64,000 bases of DNA from Symbiodinium kawagutii (Eukaryota; Sar; Dinophyceae; Suessiales; Symbiodiniaceae), in NCBI GenBank assembly GCA_009767595.1, contig VSDK01007199.1, positions 137,635-201,634 on the forward strand, in the 5' to 3' direction. Below, one piece after another: positions 54,490 to 64,000 of the stretch (position 1 is its first letter; every line of letters starts with the position of its first letter). The notes beneath the pieces were generated by a model. It was not told the origin of the DNA, did no database searches, and worked only from the letters and a program-made list of their open reading frames with translations. The translations under genes and the position numbers were made by a program.

Positions 54490-55650
54490 AAGTATCTCTC
54501 TGCCTCTCTTTATTTTCTGTTAAATGTTATTCTATTGTTTATTCTATGTCTATTCTATATCATCTATTGTGTATTCTATTCTGTATCATGACTTTTCTTA
54601 TTATTTGTTTATTCTCTAGTGTTCTCTTTCTATTTCTATACCTTATTCTGTCTTTTTATCACGAGAGGCATCACGAAAGGTATCATAATTCATGGGGATG
54701 GTAACCCTAATCATTCACTCCTTCATACACCCTTATTGTTGGTGAGTACACCTTTGAAGTCACCTACAACCCTCGTGAATCATAGTTATCACCTTAGGTA
54801 TTAGATATCATCATAGGGAATGATTTTGCTCACTCTAGGACTAACCTTTTCAGATTTCAGAACCAACAAATGTTGTCAAATGTTCTCTTAATATTGGGTA
54901 GCCATGTAGGGTTAATATAGAAAACACAATAGGTAGATCACTCTAGGTTTCAGCCATAACAGACTCACTATCCCATATCTCACTATAGTACACAGATCAT
55001 GTAAACTGAGCAAAACATATCACTATCGGACTATCACGGACTATCGGAAAATATTTGCACACAAAAACGGTCTTGTTGTCTACATGCTCATGAAATTGCT
55101 GTGGTTGATCAGATCTAGAACCTGAGCATACGCAGGGTGAAATCCATCAGTGCGCTGGCCCAGCAAAGTTGGAGAAACTGTTTTCGGTGATTCTATTGCT
55201 GTCGTTGTCAGAAAGATCGTTGGATAGAAAATTGGATTCTGGATGGTCATACCTTAGTTGAACCAATCAAGAAAAGGGACCAATCAACTCCTCCAATGTC
55301 AGTTGAACCCAGAAAACTTGAGTTGATGGGTCCCTTTACTCTGACCGATGCCGGCTAGAGAGTTGTTCGCATCCAGTCAAGGTTGCCACCATGAAGCCAA
55401 TGAGCTTCATTGATAGGTAATATGATAGTATCTGACCTCTTTTTTTGCCGAAGCTACAGAGTGCGAATATCATAGCTCATGATACGTGTGAGAAATAAAC
55501 TAGTATATACCCATCAGATTGCGCAATGTTCAAATCAGTGACAAAGAAATAACAGTATTTGTAGATTAAGAAATGTGTATATATCTAAATAATTCTAAGT
55601 AGATATATCTATATATATATGTATGTAAATATAAATATAAATATGTATAT
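54490..55650. other. No supported gene
   Basis: TTCTATTCTAT-rich DNA at 54520-54640, then AT-rich unique sequence. (AT)n near 55605-55660. Confidence 0.35.
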
Positions 55651-55662
55651 ATATATATTCAC

Positions 55663-55800
55663 AGGTAGAGGTTTCATCTCCCATTTGCCAACACACGTGA
55701 ACTTCAACGTACACCATGTGGAAAAAAGTGCACAGCCACTGAATTATCTTGCTTTTCCACGCTGCCCGGCTGGTCTGCACAAATGAATAGACAACGCACT
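55663..55800. CDS. Exon candidate, strand uncertain
   Basis: On the plus strand TATATATATTCACAG leads to RGFISHLPTHVNFNVHHVEK, then SAQPLNYLAFPRCPAG and TGA. On the minus strand RAAWKSKIIQWLCTFFHMVY and VCWQMGDETST read as well. Only one can be real. Confidence 0.3.
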
Positions 55801-56117
55801 TGTGCCTTCATGAACCGTTGCTAGTGTTGCTGTAACCGTTCATAACCCTTGATAATATTTCACAGCCAGAAACCACAAACACAATCAACATCAACAATTC
55901 ATATGCCATAGATCATACTGAAATACCGTCAAGTGTAACCTGTCTGATTTACCAGATCAGGTTAATCTGCCCTGAGGATCTGCACGTGTTGACAGGATTG
56001 GATATGTACATATTTCTATGCATGTATCGTTCATCTAAGTATCTATACACCTATCTATTTTTGTGCATCTGTCTACAACGAACAAAACATACACCTTCAA
56101 GTTTATCATACAAAATA

Positions 56118-56226
56118 TGGTTGTGTGCCAAAGTAGGGTAACCAATGGGCCCCACCAAAGCGAGTGATCATTTTACACATGGAAACCATTGGTTTTTGGG
56201 GGTACCAACTTCCTTGAGCCCAGCCA
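56118..56226. mobile_element. M1 element, decayed
   Basis: GGTTGTGTGCCAAAGTAGGG at the left, and GGGGGTACC...TTCCTTGAG at the right. The TTGAG acceptor-like end is kept. Confidence 0.45.
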
Positions 56227-56302
56227 CCACCGTTGCCACCGTCGAAAGGATGGCGATGCGTTTCAAGGACCTGTCGATGGGTGGCTCACAGGGAGCTGCA
56301 AG
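56219..56302 (+). CDS. Exon candidate beginning at an M1 acceptor
   Basis: After CTTCCTTGAG the frame reads PATTVATVERMAMRFKDLSM, then GGSQGAA, and ends at GCAAG|GCTAAC, a GC donor. 84 nt. Confidence 0.42.
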
Positions 56303-56718
56303 GCTAACGTATCTTAACAAGTTCATGTCAAATCGTGACAACAAAAAACACATACTCAATAGGCGATAAATATATGTCAAAGGATGCATCAACATATAGG
56401 CGCACGTGGGAAATTGTACTTACTTCTACTCAGGAATATATACCATCACAAAAACTACATATATAATAAAATACTTATACATTTACTTGAGTCAAAATAA
56501 TAACATCACATAAGATCACATAGCAAACGTAAACCATTTTCGCAACTGATAAGAACCCTTGGAAAACATCCTGTAAATCATCGTAAATAAAAGAGTACAA
56601 GGTGCAAAGGTCAAGAAAGATTTCATAATATCTCCAATAAACAAAAACAATGACAGGGACTATGGCCTCCTGTCATCGTTTACCATTGCTTTTTGGACAC
56701 TGATCCCTGTTTCCACCT

Positions 56719-56741
56719 CCCCCCTATTTTGAGAAACCACC
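56719..56741. mobile_element. M1 right end
   Basis: CCCCCTATTTTGAGAAACCACC. The left part is not clearly recognisable upstream. Confidence 0.5.
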
Positions 56742-57088
56742 ATATCTACCTCCACCAAGCGAATCCAATCACAAATGATCATCATGGATAGCGCTTCCTT
56801 AAAACTCACTGGCTTGATCGGCACAGCCTGGAGGGGCGTCCCTGCCTAATCAAAGTGAACGGCGTCAGCAGGAGCATGGCAACCATGGTCGCTTCACGTT
56901 TCGACCTGAAGCAACGTCGAGCAGTTTGGGGTTACCGAGATTCACCGGCGGCAACAAAAAGTCAGACCCAACTTTGCCATAGTCTTGTGCTTATCTGGAT
57001 GAATTCCGATTGTCAACTAAACAATTGTGAAGGAAGGGAGATCTTTTTAGCAGCTTTAGTATCAATCATACCCTATCCTTTACCTTGG
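56734..57088 (+). CDS. Exon candidates after an M1 acceptor
   Basis: From TTTTGAG| the frame reads TTISTSTKRIQSQMIIMDSA, then SLKLTGLIGTAWRGVPA, to TAA at 56847. A second frame from about 56867 (after GGCGTCAG) reads SMATMVASRFDLKQRRAVWG, then YRDSPAATKSQTQLCHSLVL, to CCTTG|GTAATAG at 57088. They may be two exons separated by an unseen intron, or alternatives. Confidence 0.38.
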
Positions 57089-57539
57089 TAATAGGTGACC
57101 AACCCCAAGCAACCATGGTAGAACCAGCTGGCTGGATACATCTGGTCACCTACTATGAAGGTAACTGGAAAGGAAGGGATAGCGAGGTAGCGCAACCGCT
57201 TTGTTGCGCGAACCCAATCCTATGAAACAGGTCGGCATATAAACCAACCAACAGCTCCCAAAATATCACCAACTGCTGATGGATGATCCTGATCCCTGGT
57301 TGATCACCAGGATTAAATTCGATGGCTGTGAGGATAGAGAGGAAACCGATCACCCAAAAGGAAGCCACCTGGGAATTGCTAACCACCATGTTTGATTAAT
57401 GATATTGAAATTAACATTGTTCAATGTCTTCTCTTGCTGCATGAACATGTTCATCTTTCGGAATTGCAAGTTGATCCAATTCAAAAAAGGGGTTCTACCA
57501 CCAAGCTTTTGACACGAGGTACACTGCCACACCCCGAAC

Positions 57540-57978
57540 ATGTGCGGCAAAGAAAAGTACAGGGAAATGAGTCAGGGGGATGAGGTTGCATATTCCTGGT
57601 GTGTACGACTGACAGCCATCGCAACATTAAGATTTTCATTGATCAATCGATGTCAATCCCAAATCAAAAAACACGTGGGAGCCATAATCATCATAATCTG
57701 GAGGTCAGCATTTCAAATAAAAGAAGCTGTGAAATGTGGAAACAAAAAAGGCGGGCACACCGTACACCTTTTTTTGGATCACAATTGTCCTCATCCGCTA
57801 AAAGAACATGCAGGAAGTCAAGTTGGGTCCACCCAAGGGTTTGAGGCTGTGCCAATTGCCCTTGTCCCAACCAAGCCCTCACTGGCCCAGCACATTGTAC
57901 TGCCACCATCTGTTCGATAGTTGTCGAATCTGATTGCTCAGGATCCCTAGCTTCTGAACTCTTGACATCCAATATCAA
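57540..57978 (-). CDS. Coding island, strand uncertain
   Basis: The minus frame (57691-57978) reads VKSSEARDPEQSDSTTIEQM, VAVQCAGPVRAWLGQGQLAQ and LDFLHVLLADEDNCDPKK, with a possible GTGTAC donor. The plus strand is open from 57540 for 126 codons to TAG (KYREMSQGDEVAYSWCVRLT, then HPLKEHAGSQVGSTQGFEAV). G in codon position one is commoner on minus over 57760-57950, so minus is preferred. Confidence 0.35.
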
Positions 57979-58058
57979 TCTAAAGAAATAACAATCTTTA
58001 TCATTTTTCGGTTCCCAATCTCAAGACACCGCCATTGTGTACCGGTGATCTTTTCAAC

Positions 58059-58330
58059 CAGGAGGCAACGGCAATGCGTCGAAGAGCACTTCTCCAACCG
58101 TCACAATCTCGGGTGCAAACACAGCAAACACGGCAGTTTGTCTCACCACATTCGACAAATGGCTATGGGTCAATATAGACCAACCAAAAATAGGAAAGAA
58201 TAACCAACAATAATAGGAACAACAATGGCTAATGATAGGAGAACCAGGGTACAGGGTTTTGACCCACAGCCAAATCACTACACCATGATCGAGAAACAGC
58301 AAGCAATGCTGATGGTGAGAAGGATGATCT
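58059..58330 (-). CDS. Two-exon fragment with an M2 element as GC-AG intron
   Basis: The upstream exon ends CACTACACC-complement sequence reading HCLLFLDHGVVI, then TG at 58271. The 108-bp intron 58163-58270 is the M2 copy, starting GCTGTGGG and ending GACCCATAG. The next exon (58059-58162) reads HLSNVVRQTAVFAVFAPEIV, then TVGEVLFDALPLPP, ending at CCTG|GTTGAA. The TG|C junction keeps phase. Restoring the empty site with a single AAAT would put the two exon frames out of phase, which weakens the model. Confidence 0.4.
58161..58271. mobile_element. M2 element with AAAT target duplication
   Basis: Left end GGCTATGGGTCAATATAGACC, right end GGTTTTGACCCACAGCC. AAAT at both flanks. Confidence 0.87.
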
Positions 58331-58610
58331 ACATCATATCTGGGAGTACGATTAATTCTGAAGTTCATCATAATGATGATGCTCAACAACCACAAGCACA
58401 GCGATTACGATGACTCTTGCATGGTTGCATGGTTTATAATGTTTGAGATTCCGCCCTGGGGCACGCATGACTAGCATACACTTATCGTCACTTATGGGAG
58501 CAATATTCAGCTTTGCCTTGTGGGCAAATTCAATAGCATTCTGACAAGAAACTCTGACACATCATGGGTAAACTAGCGCGGTAAACCGCAGGTTCAACAC
58601 TCACATACGA

Positions 58611-58811
58611 TCAGGGTACTCCTACAAAAACACTGATAAGAAAGAAAACAATCTTTCGACCGGGTTCTCGTTGGAAGGGGGAGCTGCGACTCATTGGGTT
58701 TGATGGTATGCGAAATTGTCTGACATGCCCCAATAAAAAAGGCAGGAGCGGAATAGCGTGACTATCAAACTGTTGGGATGAAGTCAAATGCTCTTGGTTG
58801 CATAGCCACAC
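58611..58811 (-). CDS. Exon candidate, weak
   Basis: Minus frame with SHAIPLLPFLLGHVRQFRIP, then SNPMSRSSPFQREPGRK. No clear splice boundaries. Confidence 0.25.
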   Translation of the reverse strand: MWLCNQEHLTSSQQFDSHAIPLLPFLLGHVRQFRIPSNPMSRSSPFQREPGRKIVFFLISVFVGVP

Positions 58812-58976
58812 TACTTTTGGGGTTCAAACCATTGAGTAAGGATATATATATATATATTTATATGTAAATATATCATACACACATACACGAATGCGTGAAC
58901 TAACACACACAAAAAAACAAGCATATACATAGAGCATGTGAACAAAAAAGACAAGGAAAACAACAAAACACCACAC

Positions 58977-59064
58977 CCCAAATGTCAATATAGGGTCAGC
59001 CACTGATTTGCTGCTATCCAGGTGTTTTTTCTTTTGTCCACTCGCGCCAACCGTCTTCAAGCAC
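58977..59064 (-). CDS. Internal exon candidate, basic
   Basis: The acceptor AAAATTTTAATATTCAG is strong. Reads CLKTVGASGQKKKHLDSSKS, then VADPILTFG, and ends at TTGGG|GTGTGG. 88 nt. Confidence 0.42.
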
Positions 59065-59206
59065 CTGAATATTAAAATTTTGGGGTGCCGGAGCTTATGT
59101 GTCATGGTTGGGGGTTGATTTCATCGTCCACCCACGGTGTACGTGTAGAAATATAGACATAATACCGACTTTCTATGTATCTACGTATCTTTAAATATAT
59201 TTCTCT

Positions 59207-59260
59207 GTCCGTCCGTCCGTCCGTCCGTCCGTCCGTCCATCCATCCATCCATCCATCCAT
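59207..59260. repeat. (GTCC)n(ATCC)n compound microsatellite
   Basis: About eight GTCC units switch cleanly to about six ATCC units. Confidence 0.95.
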
Positions 59261-59330
59261 GTTTCTTTTGATAGATGACACCTACTCACATCTGTCTCTG
59301 TATGTAGACATGTATGTATACATACGTAAA

Positions 59331-59377
59331 GTTATATATATATATAGATAAATATATATATATATATATATATATAC
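59331..59377. repeat. (AT)n tract
   Basis: (TA)n with a single GATAAAT interruption. Confidence 0.92.
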
Positions 59378-59439
59378 GAATGTACATTATCATATATTTA
59401 AAAAGTATCTATGCGTTGTATGCATATACATTGTTGTAT

Positions 59440-59583
59440 GTAGTTATATGGGTGTAGTTTCCAAATGGCCTTGTCCTTGTCCCAGGTGTGGGTGAGGCTG
59501 AGCTCTGGACATGGGCCGTGTTGGCGCAACAACACCTTGACTTGCGGCGAAGACAGGGCCTCTTTTTGGAAGTGGTGCAACCA
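59440..59583 (-). CDS. Exon candidate with strong codon bias
   Basis: After ACTTGCAGATACTTGCAG the minus strand reads WLHHFQKEALSSPQVKVLLR, then QHGPCPELSLTHTWDKDKAI and WKLHP. Third positions are G/C-rich, unlike the AT-rich DNA on its left. The 3' boundary is not clear; the frame runs on to TAA at 59398. Confidence 0.48.
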
Positions 59584-59604
59584 CTGCAAGTATCTGCAAG
59601 TGAT

Positions 59605-60235
59605 CTTTGCTGGTTACTGATTGATTAATGGTTGCAAATGATTGGGTAGTGATGGAGAGTGGTTGATGACTGGTTGCTGACGGTTAATGGCAACTGATTG
59701 GATGATGACGGCTATTGGTTGAATTTTGCTTCATGCTTCACTAATGGTTGGTGATTGAAAATTAATGCCGAATGGTGATAGGTTCAAGATGGCGAATGGT
59801 TGTTGGTTGGCCAATGACCTTTCAATGGTTGGTGATTGGCTAATGATGACCATTGGTTATATTGGTTGGGCATTGGTTTAACATGGATTGTGGTTGATGG
59901 TTGGCTACTGATGGATAATGATTGATGATGGGATGATGGTCAACGGCTGGTGATTGGAGACTGATGGCTCATGGTAAGCTTTCCCTTCATGCTTAATGAT
60001 TGGGTAGTGATGGCTTTTGGTTGATGGTTGGCTAATGAATGTCACTGTTTTGGGTTATTGATTAGTGATGGCTTGTGGCTGGTGATTTGTTCATGATTGT
60101 GAATGGTTGATGATTTGTTATTGCTATAGTTCATGGTTTCTGATGCTCAATGGTTTAGTGATGGGTGAATCCTGAACTATCAATGATGGTTAATGATTGT
60201 CGAGCCAATAGTTTCAACGGTTAGCAACAAAAATC
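59605..60235. repeat. Degenerate GGTTGATGATTGG repeat region
   Basis: More than 600 bp of GATTGGTTGAT, GGTTGGTGATTGG, TAATGATGG and similar words, almost all G/T/A on the plus strand. It has no fixed period. Confidence 0.7.
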
Positions 60236-60359
60236 TAAGCAGTGGTGGTATCACTGTATCTGGTGGTTTGTCATTACTTGTTCTCTGCAACTTCCATTGA
60301 CCAAAATCACATATACCACTGCCAAATCACAAATAATCGACTACCTGCTGATTTCACAG

Positions 60360-60439
60360 GAACAGCTGTCAACCAATTGAGATTCGAGGCACGGAGTCCC
60401 AACCACCCCGAGCGGTGCGGCATTGTGTCCATACCGTAG
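60360..60439 (+). CDS. Terminal exon candidate
   Basis: The acceptor CTACCTGCTGATTTCACAG is excellent. Reads TAVNQLRFEARSPNHPERCG, then IVSIP and TAG. Upstream exons were not found; the preceding 600 bp is the degenerate repeat. Confidence 0.48.
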
Positions 60440-60615
60440 TCAAACACATATGGAAATCGAAAATTATGTTGGTAGTGATTCATGGAAACACACCAGCAAG
60501 AAACAATAGCACTAGACGTGCAATCTAATTAGAAACATCTTCAACACTCTCCAAAAATATACATCATCAGCAAGATATTGGCCCTTAGTGTGTGCTAACT
60601 CATGTGGTTCACAAG

Positions 60616-60885
60616 GCAAATCCAGCCAAAAAAGCAGAAGAAAGGTGTCTCAAGCTGTCTCAAGTTGTCCGCACATCTGGTGATGAATCTGCCGCGGCAC
60701 TGAGACGTCATCATGAAGGCGACCAGCGAAAAGCCCGGCCGACCGAAACAATATCTTGCCACGTCAGGGTATGACCTTGGCCCGGGCTAGCACCGGTATA
60801 TCCACATGGTGACGCTGCCTAGCTGCAGTCAGACCCTATGGCAGAGGCGCCTTGTCAGGCGATGGCTGTTGATCTGCGAAAATGA
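60616..60885 (+). CDS. Two-exon gene fragment, charged protein
   Basis: Exon one (60616-60768) starts after TTCACAAG: ANPAKKAEERCLKLSQVVRT, then SGDESAAALRRHHEGDQRKA and SCHVR, ending GTCAGG|GTATGA. The intron is 60 bp (60769-60828), GT-AG, with acceptor CTAGCTGCAG. Exon two reads SDPMAEAPCQAMAVDLRK and TGA. Phase is 0 to 0. The exon sequence has G/C-rich third positions. No family recognised. Confidence 0.5.
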
Positions 60886-61174
60886 TTGCTTTCCAATGTC
60901 TTTAATGTAGTTTCCTACGTTTTTTGAATGCAGTTTCCAATGGTTATTATTGTTTGTTACTGCTGCAGATTGTTTCGCAGTGAGTTTCCCAATAAGTTTC
61001 CCAATAGAAACTCATTTCATGCAAGTGTCTCCGTAAAGCTCATTAGTTCTGAGCGGAAATATTTTGTTAGGTTTGCAGTACCAATTGACTAGCAATATCA
61101 GTGTCCCTGGAAAATTACTTTGAAAACATTGCGTCCCATCAAAGTTTGTAATTTTTTTTGGAACTGCTGCTACT

Positions 61175-61519
61175 GTGAAATCCTTCCACATCCATAGCCA
61201 CAGAGCCATCGCAGTGCTTTCGCCACACAACTGGACTGTAAAGAGATGGGTTTGTCCAGAAATGGTGGTACCTACCAACTATCCGATAATCACCTCAAGC
61301 AACGGGGAAAACGACAAGTTTTGGAGATGCACCTTTTTTGGACAAACCGGCATGGTGAACCAAGCGGCAAACCCTTCAAGTGAAATGATTGACAACTACA
61401 TACCCTTCGAAATACCACCAAAAATCAGGCTCTATACTGGTTGGTGCTGTATGGTTTTGAGTGAACAATTACCTGCTTCGTCTACTTCTTTTTGGTATCA
61501 TGTACTTGGGCAGCATTGA
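61175..61519 (+). CDS. Long open frame, unknown
   Basis: 114 codons to TGA: SHRAIAVLSPHNWTVKRWVC, PEMVVPTNYPIITSSNGEND and EMIDNYIPFEIPPKIRLYTG. The frame opens upstream of the first ATG and the true start or acceptor is not clear. Confidence 0.42.
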   Translation: MKSFHIHSHRAIAVLSPHNWTVKRWVCPEMVVPTNYPIITSSNGENDKFWRCTFFGQTGMVNQAANPSSEMIDNYIPFEIPPKIRLYTGWCCMVLSEQLPASSTSFWYHVLGQH

Positions 61520-61537
61520 TGGTTATGCTGAAAACGT

Positions 61538-61946
61538 CTATTTGTTGTAGTTCATGAGATTCTTTGGACCCAGGTTGGTCAAAACATCCTTGGTGTGGCC
61601 CGAGACAAATGACACCCAGGATTCGGCAAATGAAAACATCTCCAGATCATAAAGCGAGCTGAGCAACACTTTCACTTTGGAGATTTGGCAAGATCGAAAT
61701 ACCAAAAGCAATGTGTAGCCTCAGCAGCCACAAGTGCGCCACAAACTGCGCAAGGGGGCAGGATCTTTGTAACCATGTGCCTCTTGAGCTTTACTTGCGT
61801 ATGAAAAAAATATACACCATGCAGCGTTTCATCGTCGAGAGGGGGTGGCGGCGGAATGTCGCATGAGATCTCTAAAGGTGTGGTCCCATAGGTAGAAGCT
61901 GATTTCAGGGCCAGTGAGAACTAGAGTTGTGTCTATTATAACTGAA
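61538..61946 (-). pseudogene. Coding region with two in-frame TGA codons
   Basis: The acceptor GGTAATTTTCAG is followed on the minus strand by TTLVLTGPEISFYLWDHTFR, then DLMRHSAATPSRR, TGA, SKAQEAHGYKDPAPLRSLWR, TGA, and SKVKVLLSSLYDLEMFSFAE with VSGHTKDVLTNLGPKNLMNY to TAG at 61538. One frame throughout. The TGAs may be decayed CGA codons or may lie in small introns (a GTGTAT donor and a GCTACA donor are near them). Confidence 0.38.
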
Positions 61947-62129
61947 AATTACCCAAATCGTAAAGCAAGTCTGCTAATTAGGGGGACCCACCTTGCTAGA
62001 TATTTCGTTTATCTTGAAGAAATGATCAGCAATTTTGCAACCACTTTCGCAAAACACTGTTCTATCGCGCATATTGAGTACATGATTGCTAGAAAATCCA
62101 GCCGCAGGTGCCCCGTGATTTGAAAGTAT

Positions 62130-62480
62130 ATTTGCATATGTGTGTAAATGATTGTGCATATATGTATATTAGCTAAGTATAAGAAGCACCAAAAAACACA
62201 CATGTGCACAGCACTTTCCGTATAGATATGAAAATATGTACGTCTATGTAGTTTACAGAAGTACATGTGTGTGTAAGCATGCATGTCTGTGAGTAAATAA
62301 TACATGATAGTGTTTTTGAAAGATGTAAGCAAATCAGCGCATGACTACATATATATATATATATGTATACAGTATGCATGTGAAAATAGAATATGCAATT
62401 GTGAGTGCACATGTGAAGACATCAAATTCAAACAGGTGCATAATACTTGTTCATATTTGCACATGTTCCTATGTTTTGTG
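62130..62480. other. No supported gene
   Basis: AT-rich with ATGTGTGTAAG words and (AT)n at 62348-62365. Confidence 0.4.
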
Positions 62481-62498
62481 TTTAACCTGTGAGATCAG

Positions 62499-62837
62499 AT
62501 GATCGAAGGGAAGTTACAGAGAAGAAACTTCTGTGGTATGAACAGTAGCAGCCCCGGTTACATGTTGACACAGAGATGCCAAGCAAAAGCTGACATTGAC
62601 TTGAGAATAAATGCCGAGAAAAAGGTGACATTGATGTCAACGGCAGCAGGCAAATTATCATACGGCAATAAAACACATTTGCCACAACCCCTTTGTTTGC
62701 CAACCTTCCAGAATGAGACAATGCAATGCAGGATCTTGTCCAATGTTCAAGAAGTACCGAGAACTCGCAAAAACACTGGCAGTGCCCACGCCAGTGACAA
62801 AATGGAAGGCATATATTGTGGTTTGGTCAAACTTTGA
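62499..62837 (+). CDS. Open frame with plausible ATG start, unknown
   Basis: The ATG at 62499, after an in-frame stop, opens 112 codons to TGA: MIEGKLQRRNFCGMNSSSPG, LTQRCQAKADIDLRINAEKK and LPTFQNETMQCRILSNVQEV. No signal peptide or membrane segment was seen, and no domain recognised. Confidence 0.48.
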   Translation: MIEGKLQRRNFCGMNSSSPGYMLTQRCQAKADIDLRINAEKKVTLMSTAAGKLSYGNKTHLPQPLCLPTFQNETMQCRILSNVQEVPRTRKNTGSAHASDKMEGIYCGLVKL

Positions 62838-62879
62838 CCAGGGCAACAACACCTACATACTCTGAATCATGATGTGGAC

Positions 62880-63376
62880 ACGTAGATTGAACACAAGGCC
62901 CCTGTGCTGATGTCAACTGGCCCCTTCGCAGGCCGTGAGATAACGCATGGAACAGTACAACTCAAAAAGGAAACGTGTGCGAAGACATGCAACCACAAGA
63001 ATGTCATGAGCCAATGGCAGCCATGGTCAATATTTGTTGTACTGCATGGTACGGCGTCAAATCAGTGGCTTCACAAAAGAATTCAGTATCCCTCTGAACC
63101 TCCACTTCCCATGCCCTATTGACAATAGCCAAGCTTACATCATGCTGCAAGGACATCATCATGTCCCAGCACCAGAAGGTGCATGCAGTACTGGGTTGTC
63201 ACGACCTCCAATTTATATGCCAAGCATCGGTTGAGAAAGTTAGAGAGGGCGTACAGCGACAGCGCTGGTATGAGTCCAATCTGCGGTTGGGACAGTGCTC
63301 AAACACTTTCCACCAAAGCAAACTTTTTTGTAACAACAAACGAGAAACAAAAGGAAGCAATGACAGTGGTTGGTGA
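62880..63376 (+). CDS. Coding region in overlapping frames, unknown
   Basis: The first frame (to TGA at 63122) has VLMSTGPFAGREITHGTVQL and NVMSQWQPWSIFVVLHGTAS. The second (63119-63376) has SQHQKVHAVLGCHDLQFICQ and EGVQRQRWYESNLRLGQCSN. They overlap by four bases as a TTGA junction. Either one base has been lost or gained, or a short intron joins them. It follows the 62499 frame on the same strand at 42 bp. Confidence 0.4.
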
Positions 63377-63737
63377 ATAGGAATCCAACAATTCCTGCAT
63401 TCATACTGTCCATAGTTTAGACAATCAAGGTGGTACGATGCACACTTGACTACTTTTAGTCAATTTCAGTCGCATAGTTTGTCACAGTATTATCAGAAAC
63501 CAACTGCGTATTTTAGTCCCATGAAATGACCACGCCCCTGGAAAGATATGTGGTTGGAGCAATAAAGAGAACCCAATTGGCAATGCTGGTGCATTGACCT
63601 GTCAAAAGAATACTTCTTGCCAAGCTATCAACATTGGAGCGATTGAATCGTAGCTAGTTGTTTTAGCCGAAATGCATCCCCTGGCCAACTTTTGCAAAAC
63701 CAACGTGCTTTTTCAGATTGCATGTTTACATTAGATC

Positions 63738-63892
63738 AAGAAGCACAGGGTTCATCCATCCGATTCTGGAGTGTGCTTAAAACAATTTTGCCGAGAAAGA
63801 GTTGGTATGAACTTTGACAAAACTGGGTGTTTAGGTACACGTCAATCTTGTGCAAAAGCAATTTTTGATAAAGAGAGCCCATCTGCCATTCA
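63738..63892 (+). CDS. Exon candidate, unknown
   Basis: Reads KKHRVHPSDSGVCLKQFCRE, then RVGMNFDKTGCLGTRQSCAK and DKESPSAIQ, ending at CAG|GTGTGG. Cys-rich without a known spacing. The gene would continue beyond the window. Confidence 0.4.
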
Positions 63893-64000
63893 GGTGTGGT
63901 TATATGCACACACAAAAAACATCACCACATCACTCGTTCATCACTCTTTGATGCTTTCATGATTTTTCCTGTTTTCACTCGTGGTTTCTCTTGAGACTGA

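Noticed and set aside
58800..58830. GGGTTCAAACC resembling a tRNA B box
   Set aside because: No A box or cloverleaf pairing could be found upstream.

Overview
This looks like nuclear DNA of a eukaryote, most plausibly a dinoflagellate. The sequence shows an interstitial block of TTTAGGG/TTTTAGGG repeats, long TTG/CAA trinucleotide tracts, small exon-like islands between long non-coding stretches, candidate introns with GT or GC donors and AG acceptors often followed by G, and many near-identical short inverted-repeat elements. There are no bacterial-style operons, rRNA or tRNA genes, CRISPR arrays, phage or virus genes that I can recognise. TTG tracts and intron-making elements have been reported in Polarella and related dinoflagellates, but naming a genus would be a guess.

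Most of the window is gene-poor. The candidate genes are short open islands of about 50-350 bp, often richer in G+C than their surroundings, with plausible splice sites. Almost none has a recognisable family. The exceptions are a decayed GNAT acetyltransferase (2.8-3.2 kb, minus), a weak PPR-like relic (7.7-8.1 kb, minus) and a weak zinc-knuckle-like fragment (15.1 kb, minus). In GC-balanced sequence several frames, and often both strands, can look coding by eye, so exon calls are kept at or below 0.5.

Layout: 0-17 kb, scattered minus- and plus-strand exon candidates among inverted-repeat elements; 17.5-21.9 kb, a satellite-like block (211-bp and then 204-bp monomers) with a duplicated 0.86-kb spacer; 22-32 kb, exon islands, telomere-like repeats at 28.9 kb and repeats rich in CCAGCTATAG near 31.6 kb; 32.5-38.9 kb, a near-perfect 3.23-kb tandem duplication whose right-hand copy runs into a downstream exon; 39-52 kb, mostly plus-strand exon candidates; 52.5-53.8 kb, a 12-bp minisatellite, a 286-bp N gap and a 40-bp tandem repeat; 54-64 kb, exon islands on both strands, densest at 60-64 kb.

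The most interesting system is a set of three families of short (about 60-130 bp) inverted-repeat elements, called here M1, M2 and M3. Several copies have matching 4-bp flanks, mostly of the form A-N-N-T for M1 and M2. Their ends carry splice-like signals: M1 begins G|GTG and ends TTGAG|A, M2 begins G|GCTG and ends ACAG|CC, M3 begins CTG|GTTGG and ends ACCAG|. At five places (39.1, 41.4, 43.5, 48.4 and 58.2 kb) removing a copy as an intron joins two open reading frames in a compatible phase. That is the expected behaviour of introners (intron-generating non-autonomous transposons).
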